Part shown: positions 1 to 6,379 of the stretch, piece after piece
Layout of the letters: the number at the start of each line of letters is the position of its first letter
Position numbering within the stretch: position 1 is the first letter of the stretch
DNA from: Paenibacillus camelliae
Lineage (GTDB): Bacteria; Bacillota; Bacilli; Paenibacillales; Paenibacillaceae
Assembly (NCBI RefSeq): GCF_023715345.1
Contig: NZ_JAMBNY010000011.1
Location: 1-64,000, forward strand
Direction: 5' to 3'
DNA length: 64,000 nt
Program-made: the position numbers and the translations under genes
Notes under the pieces: generated by a model
The model's database searches: none
The model's input: only the letters and a program-made list of their open reading frames with translations
What the model was told of the DNA's origin: nothing

Positions 1-95
1 TGGGAGTACACCTCATCTCATTGGTTTCGTTTGGTCACTTAATCAATTCGAGATTTAGGGAGGTACTCCTTTTTCTGTACATTAGAAAGCTAGAT

Positions 96-392
96 CTAGC
101 AAGGCTTTAGATTTATGAAATTGATTCGATTTATTAATTCATAAATATATTTAGGGGTAGTATTCCCAAACATCGGATCAATTTCATTCTCCCAATCTTT
201 AATGTAGACATAGATAAAGTCATCTTGATTGAATGTCTCTTCAAATATTGATATTACTCTTTTGTTAACTTGTTTAATTCTTCGATTTGAACCATTTCTG
301 AACGGTTCACCTAGTTCGAATCTAATATGTAATTCTCTATTAAAGTTTGAAAAATCATGTCCAACATAATTAATGATTTCTTTTATCATTTG
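96..392 (-). CDS. DUF3885-like hypothetical protein, cassette cargo
   Basis: Short soluble protein of 98 aa. The core IRFELGEPF...IFEETFNQDDFIYV resembles the N-terminal part of DUF3885 proteins, whose function is unknown. The open frame extends upstream to a GTG at 461, but that stretch runs through the attC-like repeat. I prefer ATG at 392, preceded by AGGTGATCAA, a usable ribosome binding site. The gene lies in the leftmost cassette of the array and reads away from the recombinase, like every other cargo gene. The left end of this cassette is not visible in the window. Family assignment is by eye and tentative. Confidence 0.55.
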   Translation of the reverse strand, partial: QMIKEIINYVGHDFSNFNRELHIRFELGEPFRNGSNRRIKQVNKRVISIFEETFNQDDFIYVYIKDWENEIDPMFGNTTPKYIYELINRINFINLKPC

Positions 393-432
393 ATCACCTA
401 TTTTCTCTATTAGTTCTTGTGATCTTTCGTCT

Positions 433-547
433 AACGTTCTTGCATTAACGAACCTGCGCACAGCAGGTTGTCACATGGATCTACTGCACTGCCAAACACA
501 TCACCAGTGACCGAGGAGCGCATGCGACGATGCGTTAATGCTGTGTT
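433..547 (-). repeat. attC-like site 1
   Basis: Imperfect palindrome of 115 bp. The outer core AAC/GTT is followed by an unpaired spacer (GTTCTT on one side, TGT on the other) and an L-box stem GCATTAACG/CGTTAATGC. Inside are a side hairpin AACCTGC/GCAGGTT and a further stem GTCAC/GTGAC. Read on the minus strand it ends GCAAGAAC then GTTAGACG, which fits the integron core GTTRRRY. Confidence 0.8.
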
Positions 548-906
548 ATGTGACGTAATCGCTTCCTGCTCATTGCTTTCAAACCATCGCTTTTTGAACC
601 TACTTCTCGGTCAAAAGCCTGCGCGATCACTGGTTTTTAATCGGCTTCTCTGCTAAAAGCCTTCTCAACCATTTGGTTTAATCTGCTTCGCTGCTAAAAG
701 CCTTCTCAACCATCCGGTTTTTAATCTACTACGCTGCCAAAAGCCTTCTCAACCATCCGGTTTTTAATCTACTTCTCTGTCAAAAGCCTTCTCAACCATT
801 TGGTTTAATCTGCTTCGCTGCCAAAAGCCTTCTCAACCATTCGGTTTTAATCTACTTCTCTGTCAAGAGCCTACTTAACATTCGTTTTTCGATTATGTCA
901 CATAAC
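545..906 (-). mobile_element. Gene-less cassette made of 41-43 bp tandem repeats
   Basis: Cassette of about 360 bp with 16/17 complementary ends (GTTATGTGACGTAATCG at the left against CGATTATGTCACATAAC at the right). No plausible coding frame: the 62-codon plus-strand frame is low complexity and starts inside attC. The interior is a degenerate tandem repeat, with AAAAGCC-type unit starts at 613, 655, 696, 739, 782, 823 and 865. Each unit carries a small inverted repeat AACC-N4-GGTT, so a transcript would fold into a row of short hairpins. Confidence 0.7.
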
Positions 907-1018
907 GTTCTTGCATTAACGAACCTGCGCATAGCAGGTTGTCACATGAATAACCTTCTCTGCCAAATACATCGCCAGTGACCAAGGAGCGAATGCGACG
1001 CAGCGCTAATGCTGTGTT
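904..1018 (-). repeat. attC-like site 2
   Basis: 115 bp, nearly the same as site 1, with the side hairpin AACCTGC/GCAGGTT, the GTCAC/GTGAC stem and an L box GCATTAACG/CGCTAATGC that allows one G-T wobble. The right core is GTTATAGGA, shared with the right end of the Nudix cassette. Confidence 0.8.
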
Positions 1019-1051
1019 ATAGGATGGAGCCGACTTCTTCGAACTACTTCC

Positions 1052-1528
1052 TCAATATTCTTTGATAACTTCTTTTATTGTCTTCTTTGTTTGACTATCC
1101 CATATAAAACTTAATTCAAATGTTCCCTGTCTAAAGAACAATGGAAATCTTCTTCTAAACCAATCTTGCACAGGTATTTCATCAATTTTCCCGATATCTA
1201 CCCACTCTAATTCTCCTTCAGGGGGGTCATCCAATAATTCACCTTCAAATTCTGTAGCCAAATAATTAAATACCATATACCTTAATCCAGTATTCGGTTC
1301 ACAAAATTCATCAAGACCTTTATATTCAATCTTTTTTATGATTAATCCAGTCTCTTCCTTTACTTCTCTTATTGCTCCTTCAACTATACTTTCAGGAAAA
1401 TCCACCTTTCCTCCAGGTGCAATATACCCTGGAAATCCTAAATGATCTGGCCGATTAATTAACAGTACTTTCCCTTCAGCTTCTACCATCACCATGGTAT
1501 ATAATATATGTTCAATGAATTTGTTCAT
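1052..1528 (-). CDS. Nudix hydrolase, cassette cargo
   Basis: 158-aa Nudix-superfamily pyrophosphohydrolase. The Nudix box GX5EX7REUXEEXGU is complete around residues 38-60 (GGKVDFPESIVEGAIREV then KEETGLI), with the REVKEET metal-binding glutamates intact. The size and fold region resemble MutT/8-oxo-dGTP diphosphatase-like proteins, but substrate cannot be told from sequence. ATG at 1528 is 53 nt inside the cassette boundary at 1581, and no strong ribosome binding site precedes it. The stop lies about 33 nt before attC site 2, the normal layout for a cassette gene with attC at its 3' end. Nudix genes are common integron cargo, which is only consistent with the array reading. Confidence 0.85.
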   Translation of the reverse strand: MNKFIEHILYTMVMVEAEGKVLLINRPDHLGFPGYIAPGGKVDFPESIVEGAIREVKEETGLIIKKIEYKGLDEFCEPNTGLRYMVFNYLATEFEGELLDDPPEGELEWVDIGKIDEIPVQDWFRRRFPLFFRQGTFELSFIWDSQTKKTIKEVIKEY

Positions 1529-1578
1529 CTGAATATCACAACTTTCATTTTTATGTTAATTTTTCGGCTCTTTCCTAT

Positions 1579-1694
1579 AACGTTCTCGTATTAGCGAACC
1601 TGCGCATAGCAGGTTGTCACATGAATTCACTTCTCTGTCGAAAGCATCACCAGTGACCAAGGAGCGAATGCGACGATGCGCTAATGCAAGTGTT
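1579..1694 (-). repeat. attC-like site 3
   Basis: 116 bp. The L box is GTATTAGCG against CGCTAATGC, and the short spacer is AAGT instead of TGT. The left flank TTTCCTATAAC belongs to the Nudix cassette and the right flank GTTAGGTGAAG to the next one. Confidence 0.8.
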
Positions 1695-1984
1695 AGGTGA
1701 AGCAGTTGCTTCTTGCCTTTGCCTACATAAAAACTACTGAATGTTGCCATGCCCTCTTATATGTTTTTATGTTTAATTTCCTTTTGAAAATCTCTTAATC
1801 TTCTTTTAATCTTGTTTTTAACCTATTCCGTTTTTAGTTGGATCTCCAACTGGTGCGTCTCTTGGTGAAAGTAAGAAGGGTAACCTTCAGGTTTTATTTT
1901 GGGTTTTAACTTGGATTTTAACTTGGGTTTTAACTAATCTATTCAATTGTCTTTAACAAATTTTTTTCAACTGTTTCACCTAAC
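1692..1984 (-). mobile_element. Short cassette without a convincing gene
   Basis: 293-bp cassette with 16/17 complementary ends (GTTAGGTGAAGCAGTTG against CAACTGTTTCACCTAAC). The only open frame, 64 codons from 1750, runs out through attC site 3 and looks fortuitous. The interior is T-rich on the plus strand and holds three copies of a 14-15 bp motif TTGGGTTTTAACT at about 1908-1936. It may be an emptied or regulatory cassette. Confidence 0.6.
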
Positions 1985-2092
1985 GTTCTTGCATTAACGA
2001 ACCTGCGCACAGCAGGTTGTCACATGAATCTACTTCTCTGAAACATCACCAGTGACCGCGGAGCGAATGCGACGTAGCGCTAATGCTGTGTT
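1982..2092 (-). repeat. attC-like site 4
   Basis: 111 bp, the shortest copy, with a few bases missing from the central loop (ACTTCTCTGAAACATCACC). The outer stem, side hairpin and GTCAC/GTGAC stem are kept. The right core GTTATCTGAAG matches the far end of the CPCC cassette. Confidence 0.8.
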
Positions 2093-2288
2093 ATCTGAAG
2101 GTACAGGCATACTAGAAATACTTACAAATTATGCTTCTCATTTACTGCATTTATAAATTTTCTTCTTATTTCTTGTATTCTATTTTCAACTTCTTGTTTG
2201 GATAATTTATAAATCCTATTATCACCAAAATTAATGTTTGGGTTGTCTCTATTTACTAACATAGTATATTCCCATGATTCTTCTGGAT

Positions 2289-2600
2289 TTATATAGCTAT
2301 CTTATTGATTATTTCTCTTATTGGCATTCTTTGAATCTTTGAGACATCATATGGTCCTTCATATTCATCAGATTCATTCGGCTTTCTAACAAATTGTTTA
2401 CATCGTTCTTCACATGCACCAAATTCTCTAAAATTCAATTGTGCTTCTCGTAACGAGACTTTATTTGCTCCACCAGCATAATCCGGATCATTATACTGAA
2501 CACCATCATCTTCCCAGAAACATATTTCACAAATGTCATAAGTCCCTGGTGGTTGTTCCGTTAAAGATTTAAATCCGCAACAAGGACATGCATAACTCAT
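2289..2600 (-). CDS. CPCC family cysteine-rich protein, cassette cargo
   Basis: 103-aa small protein starting MSYACPCCGFKSL, with the paired CPCC and CEICFWEDD motifs of the Cys_rich_CPCC family (Pfam Cys_rich_CPCC). The cysteines probably bind zinc; the biological role is not known. ATG at 2600 is chosen because GGAGG lies 6 nt upstream. The longer open frame would begin with TTG inside that ribosome binding site. The start is 40 nt inside the cassette boundary at 2640. Between the stop and attC site 4 lie about 190 nt of AT-rich sequence without a clear gene. Confidence 0.85.
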   Translation of the reverse strand: MSYACPCCGFKSLTEQPPGTYDICEICFWEDDGVQYNDPDYAGGANKVSLREAQLNFREFGACEERCKQFVRKPNESDEYEGPYDVSKIQRMPIREIINKIAI

Positions 2601-2637
2601 TTTGACCTCCAAGATATTTTTTTCTGTACTTTCAGAT

Positions 2638-2791
2638 AACGTTCCTGCATTAGCGAACCCGAAAGGCTTAAGTGGAGCGTATGCGGAACGGGTCGTAGAC
2701 TTAGCCTTGCAGGGTTGGCACGTGAATCAGCTTCTCTGCCAACTTCTTCACCGTGACCGAGGAGCTTGTGACGATGCGTTAATGCTGTGTT
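2638..2791 (-). repeat. attC-like site 5, enlarged
   Basis: 154 bp, about 40 bp longer than the others. Extra sequence after AGCGAACC (about 2655-2705) carries its own hairpin AAGGCTTAAGT/ACTTAGCCTT and replaces the usual AACCTGC side hairpin. The outer elements (CGTTCCTGCATTAGCG, GCGTTAATGCTGTGTTAGG) and the central GTGACCGAGGAGC are preserved. Confidence 0.75.
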
Positions 2792-2820
2792 AGGTGATGT
2801 ATCAGCCATCTTCGGATATA

Positions 2821-3612
2821 CTAAAATAAAGATCCTATATATCCCCCTAGTATTAAGGTAATACCTGTCCATAATAATCCTATCAACCAATTATCTTTAA
2901 TCATTTCTGCAATACCTTGTGGGCTTATTCCATATATATCATAAAATTTAGAGTTGGTCTTCAAAGATCCACTAGCTGTTCTTTCCAATATTGTTTGTAA
3001 GCAATCGACTTTCCTTAACGTCGATTGGTGTAGCTTGACGTATTCCTTATCATCAAACGCTTTTGCTTCAGCAGCTCCAGCTAACATATCCTTATCTGTA
3101 ATACTATTAAGTTCTATCAGTTTTTGAAATCTTGGGTGTCCTATATATCTCAATCCAAATATATCTACGAGATATCTTGATAGATCTACTTTCTTTTCGT
3201 CACTAATTTGTTCTGGCACACCTCCGAGTACAGAATACCTATGTTCAATTGCTTCAAACCCATAGTTTATGTCTCTCATATTCCAATGAATCCAATCAAA
3301 GGATTTATGATTCTTTACAAAATTATAGAAATCAGTCAACATCTCTTTCTCAAGTAGATTGTATTCCATCTCAATTTCTTCGAAAGGGACATTTTGCAAT
3401 TCTGCTACCTTATGTATAGAGAATGATTTAGTCTGGCCAGTCGCCAAGTATCTGACAGCTATTGAGGTAATTCTTGGTGTTCTACCATTGGGGATATTAT
3501 AAAAACTTTCACATGAATAATGGATTACAAGAGCATGTGATGCATTGTCTACCATTGAAATAATCTTTTCAAGGGCTTTTTTTCGTCTTTTTGCTTTATT
3601 AAGTGTAGCCAT
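2821..3612 (-). CDS. Membrane-anchored protein of unknown function, first cassette gene
   Basis: 263-aa protein, basic at the N terminus, with a predicted soluble body of about 235 residues and one C-terminal transmembrane segment (NWLIGLLWTGITLILGGYIG), so probably tail-anchored. The block HKSFDWIHWNMRDINYGFE and the segment near residue 28 (HYSCESFY) have the feel of an RNase H-fold or 3'-5' exonuclease-like protein, but I cannot confirm acidic catalytic residues. ATG at 3612 has a strong ribosome binding site (AAGGAG, 9 nt upstream) and lies 57 nt inside the boundary at 3669. It is the cassette nearest the recombinase and therefore the likely most recent insertion. A nuclease-plus-membrane layout would fit a defence effector; that is inference only. 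Confidence 0.6.
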   Translation of the reverse strand: MATLNKAKRRKKALEKIISMVDNASHALVIHYSCESFYNIPNGRTPRITSIAVRYLATGQTKSFSIHKVAELQNVPFEEIEMEYNLLEKEMLTDFYNFVKNHKSFDWIHWNMRDINYGFEAIEHRYSVLGGVPEQISDEKKVDLSRYLVDIFGLRYIGHPRFQKLIELNSITDKDMLAGAAEAKAFDDKEYVKLHQSTLRKVDCLQTILERTASGSLKTNSKFYDIYGISPQGIAEMIKDNWLIGLLWTGITLILGGYIGSLF

Positions 3613-3666
3613 ACACCTACTCCTTATATTAGTTTCTTTTTATTAGTACTCGCTGATATTTCACCT

Positions 3667-3713
3667 AACTCCCTAATTGCTGTTGTTCATAAAATCTCCT
3701 ACAGGAGGTAGGA
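3667..3713 (-). other. attI-like junction with mini-ORF and RBS hairpin
   Basis: The cassette end TTTCACCTAAC stops at 3669 and is not followed by an attC repeat, so this is the array-recombinase junction. On the minus strand a hairpin TCCTAC-CTCCT-GTAGGA (3697-3713) contains the ribosome binding site AGGAG. This is followed by a five-codon frame MNNSN (3673-3690) whose stop abuts GGGAGTTAGG, the join point. The layout recalls the short ORF in attI1 of class 1 integrons, but no sequence homology is claimed. Confidence 0.45.
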
Positions 3714-3975
3714 TTAACGTACGGTTGCGGTAATTGGCAGCGTGGCGGTGGGATTTACGTCGTTATGACGTTGTAGATCTGCTCCGTGCTTCACGTCCCG
3801 CGATGCATTCGCTTTAGCTACATGCGCCGAATGGCTTGTCACTTTTACCTGCCTACCGCTTCAACATACTCCATCCTGCTCCGGCCCCGTTCCCGCTCCT
3901 ACCTTACCTTCCCCCAGTAACATCACAGCTCCCACCAACTGCCGCATCACCATAGACCACAGACGCACGCTCATC
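3714..3975. other. Gene-free stretch between junction and recombinase
   Basis: About 260 bp, clearly richer in G+C than the cassettes, with no convincing coding frame. It contains TTAACGTACGGTTGCGG and a segment around 3800-3840 (GCGATGCATTCGCTTTAGC) that loosely echoes the inner part of the attC repeats. It could be recombinase-binding sequence of the attI side or a decayed attC. Confidence 0.35.
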
Positions 3976-5118
3976 TTACATATCGAGCGGGCTTTTAATC
4001 CTGCGAATCTCCTTTGTGCTTACATGCGTATAGCGCTGTGTTGTCTTTGCACTTTGATGGCCGAGGAGCTCTTGGATATACCGGATATCGATCCCGCTCT
4101 CTAGCAGATGTGTTGCAAATGAATGTCGCAGAGCGTGAATACTTGCATCTTTATGTACATCTGCAATAAGCAATGCTCTTTCGAATATTTTTTGTGCGGT
4201 TCGCTCACTCATATGCTTATGGTGATGTTGACCTGGGAACAGCCAGGTTTGGGGCATTTCTTCGGCGATATATTCCTCTAGCACCTGCCAAGCAGCATCG
4301 GACAACAAGGTTTGACGATCCTTCTTACCTTTACCCTGTTTGACAATGAGAAGTCCTCTTTCCTGATCTATATGCTCTATTTTTAGCCTTACAACTTCTC
4401 CTACTCTTAGTCCTGCAGTATAAGTCATATATAGCAGTGCACGATGCTTTAGATTTGGTAGTGCGTTTAATATACGCTTTACTTCCTCTAAGGAAAGCAC
4501 GCTTGGAAGCTTTTGTTCTTTTTTCATTCGAATGTACGGCTGATCGTTCTTCTCTTTTAACACCTTTATGAAGTAAAATTTAGTGGCGCTTATGCACTGG
4601 TTTATGTAGGAGGAGGAACACTTTTTCTCAGCTAAATGCAAGGTGTAGCTTGAAATATACTTTCCGCTCCAACGATATTGCTTCTCTTTTACATACTGAC
4701 TGTACAATTCCAGATGATTAACATACACGCGGATCGTTTTGCGACTGTACCCTCGCATCAGCAAAGCATCAACCATTCGCTTACGTTCCTCATCGTCCCA
4801 TTCCGTCATAGCTGGCTTTGATTGCTCATCATCGCTCGGTTTAGAGCTCGGGCTCATCCTCTCGTTGATTGCATCCATCAGCTCAGTGAATCCCTGAAGC
4901 TCGCTTAGCTCCATTCGCAGTCCCTCATCAAGCTTCAGCTCGGACATATTCTGCTGCATATACGAAATTACACTTATCGTATACGGTACGATCCAGCATC
5001 TATGCTGAGGCATCCATTTACGTCCCGGAATAAGACGAACTTTTTCTAATCTCTCATTTGTAAATGGAAAGGTTAATGCGAGCCATTGATCATCAAACTT
5101 TCTTAACGTAAAAGACAT
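3976..5118 (-). CDS. Tyrosine recombinase with N-terminal HARP-like domain
   Basis: 380-aa site-specific recombinase. Residues 1-65 form an extra domain with FPFTNERLEKVRLIPGRKW and a following CWIVP, the GRxW...W.xP pattern seen in HARP-type and some integrase N termini. Residues 105-190 are the SAM-like core-binding domain. Residues 205-375 are the catalytic domain with R238 (AGLRVGE), lysine in GKGKKDR, H328 and R331 (HALRHSFAT), H354 (LLGHQ) and Y363 (TQRYTH), a full set. The C terminus RIKSPLD resembles IntI and related phage-type enzymes, but the IntI-specific insertion before the FP motif is absent. ATG at 5118 has AGGAGG 7 nt upstream. It reads toward the cassette array, unlike most intI genes. 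It is the likely array recombinase; this is inferred from position. Confidence 0.85.
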   Translation of the reverse strand: MSFTLRKFDDQWLALTFPFTNERLEKVRLIPGRKWMPQHRCWIVPYTISVISYMQQNMSELKLDEGLRMELSELQGFTELMDAINERMSPSSKPSDDEQSKPAMTEWDDEERKRMVDALLMRGYSRKTIRVYVNHLELYSQYVKEKQYRWSGKYISSYTLHLAEKKCSSSYINQCISATKFYFIKVLKEKNDQPYIRMKKEQKLPSVLSLEEVKRILNALPNLKHRALLYMTYTAGLRVGEVVRLKIEHIDQERGLLIVKQGKGKKDRQTLLSDAAWQVLEEYIAEEMPQTWLFPGQHHHKHMSERTAQKIFERALLIADVHKDASIHALRHSFATHLLESGIDIRYIQELLGHQSAKTTQRYTHVSTKEIRRIKSPLDM

Positions 5119-5132
5119 GGAATGACCTCCTT

Positions 5133-5160
5133 ATTATACCTTACTTTTCCAGTTATGTAA
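5133..5160 (-). promoter_or_regulatory. Possible recombinase promoter
   Basis: On the minus strand TTACAT-16 nt-TATAAT, with the -10 at 5133-5138. The -10 box almost touches the ribosome binding site AGGAGG, so a transcript from here would have hardly any leader. It is a plausible but unproven promoter. Confidence 0.35.
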
Positions 5161-5163
5161 TAT

Positions 5164-5208
5164 AAAAAAGGGCTTACAGGAACAAGTCATTCTTGTTCTT
5201 GCAAGCCC
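5164..5208 (-). terminator. Rho-independent terminator after RDD gene
   Basis: Two-part stem GGGCTT/AAGCCC and GAACAAG/CTTGTTC, followed on the minus strand by six T. It lies between the RDD gene and the recombinase and separates their transcription. Confidence 0.8.
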
Positions 5209-5324
5209 GATGCTTTCGGTCTGAAACGATTAAATTAGTATATCTACTTTCCCTCTATCATACCTATGCTAGCGAATCTATTTTCATTTACCACATGCCT
5301 CATTTAGCAGATCTAGTATACTTC

Positions 5325-5765
5325 TTAGTCATGTACAACCTCTGTTCCAGCTATAAAATCATGAATGGAACGCTTATCCTCCCGAACGCCGACCATAACT
5401 GCGCTCACAATGACTGCAATGCCGCACGTTAAGCCGTACACCAGCCCAGCAATAATATTTCGCTTAATCATCGTCCATAGCGTAGGCGGCATAAAGTCGT
5501 CAATTTTTCGAATTCGAATACCACATATGCGCTTGCCAATCGTATAGCCGTTCCAAAATACAGGAACCAGCAACGAGTACAACGCTGACAATATATCAGT
5601 CCATACATCACGGTTAGTGTCACCACTAATAATCAGTGATAAAACATACAACGGTACTCCGATAATAATTCCATCCAGCAACGCAGCACCGAGTCTAATC
5701 CAGAAACCCGCTTCACGCTCCAATTGCAGCCTCTCCTTCTTCCGTCGATTATTTACGTGCCGCAT
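5325..5765 (-). CDS. RDD family membrane protein
   Basis: 146-aa integral membrane protein of the RDD family. After a charged N terminus, the first membrane helix contains GAALLDGIIIG, followed by further helices near residues 55-75 and 110-130. The conserved GKRICGIRIRK loop and the C-terminal RSIHDFIAGTEVV match the GKRLxGLRV and HDKLAGTxVV patterns of the family. Function is unknown for most members; transport or stress roles have been proposed. ATG at 5765 follows GAGGTAA. Single gene, closed by the terminator at 5164-5208. Confidence 0.85.
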   Translation of the reverse strand: MRHVNNRRKKERLQLEREAGFWIRLGAALLDGIIIGVPLYVLSLIISGDTNRDVWTDILSALYSLLVPVFWNGYTIGKRICGIRIRKIDDFMPPTLWTMIKRNIIAGLVYGLTCGIAVIVSAVMVGVREDKRSIHDFIAGTEVVHD

Positions 5766-5888
5766 TTACCTCGATTAACAGCATAATCAATTTATTCCAA
5801 TTATAGTATATGTCCACCTGTATGAATAGCTACAAATTATTCATATGACCACTAGTATGAATAGATGCGAATAATTCAAACTTAGCTG

Positions 5889-6362
5889 CTAATCGTTCAT
5901 TTCTTTTTTCCAGTTCATTAACGTTTGTTCATGACTATTGATCATTACATCAACCCATCGCCTCATCTCATACAACTGATTGTTGGCAGAGGGCTTGCTC
6001 TCAACAGCTTGGATACCTTGTTCAACAATTCGCTTTAAATTGGTGAATCCTTTAATTCTAATTTGGATAGCACGCTCCCATATCGATTCACAAACGACAT
6101 AATAATCCGTCCGCTCACCGGCTACTGTTGTTCTCTCTAACAGCCCACTCGACGTCAGCAGTCTTACATTCGTCGAAACGCTCCCTCGGCTAATTTTCAA
6201 ATGCGTTGCCATTTGCTCTGCGGATAAGGGCTGGTCAGAAACCAGCATTAACCCTAAAATTCTTCCACCAATTCTCGGTATCCCATAGTCCTCGTAATAC
6301 ATACCTAGCTTATCGATAAATGAGCTTTTATCCTTATCAAGCTCGAATGGTTGATCGTTCAT
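5889..6362 (-). CDS. GbsR/MarR-type transcriptional regulator
   Basis: 157-aa winged-helix regulator. Residues 35-85 hold the DNA-binding domain with EQMATHLKISRGSVSTNVR, a pattern typical of GbsR-like MarR proteins (ISRGSVSxNLR). The first 30 residues include the MYYEDYGIPRIGGRILG segment common to that group. In the known family GbsR represses glycine betaine synthesis genes; here the neighbour is a hydrolase, so the target may differ. The ribosome binding site GAGGAG precedes ATG 6362. The gene lies 17 nt after the hydrolase gene in the same direction and probably shares its transcript. Confidence 0.85.
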   Translation of the reverse strand: MNDQPFELDKDKSSFIDKLGMYYEDYGIPRIGGRILGLMLVSDQPLSAEQMATHLKISRGSVSTNVRLLTSSGLLERTTVAGERTDYYVVCESIWERAIQIRIKGFTNLKRIVEQGIQAVESKPSANNQLYEMRRWVDVMINSHEQTLMNWKKEMND

Positions 6363-6379
6363 TTGTAGATTGCTCCTCT

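Larger units (their letters stand above)
430..3669 (-). mobile_element. Integron-like gene cassette array
   Basis: Five related palindromic sites (433-547, 904-1018, 1579-1694, 1982-2092, 2638-2791) delimit cassettes at 545-906, 1016-1581, 1692-1984, 2090-2640 and 2789-3669. A sixth begins at 435 and runs left. The two ends of each cassette are complementary to each other over 17-18 bp (16/17 or 16/18 matches) and differ between cassettes. This is what integron cassettes show, because R'' of an attC pairs with the R' supplied by the start of its own cassette. Read on the minus strand, genes start 40-57 nt after the cassette start and end before the next attC. A tyrosine recombinase lies at 3976-5118. 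Integrons are known mainly from Proteobacteria; the assignment here is by structure only. Confidence 0.8.

Noticed and set aside
468-656. Plus-strand open frame in the array
   Set aside because: It starts inside an attC-like site and runs into the tandem repeat; low complexity and no ribosome binding site.
1556-1750. 64-codon minus-strand frame
   Set aside because: More than half of it is attC repeat translated by chance.
430-2791. The palindromic repeats as MITEs or REP elements
   Set aside because: Flanking bases change from copy to copy but match between the two ends of each interval; MITEs would have constant termini and target duplications instead.
2597-2890. Frames on both strands across attC site 5
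   Set aside because: They are read-through of the enlarged repeat and overlap real genes.
3976-5118. Calling the recombinase IntI
   Set aside because: It shares the RxxSPLD-like tail and the catalytic residues but lacks the IntI-specific insertion and has an extra N-terminal domain.
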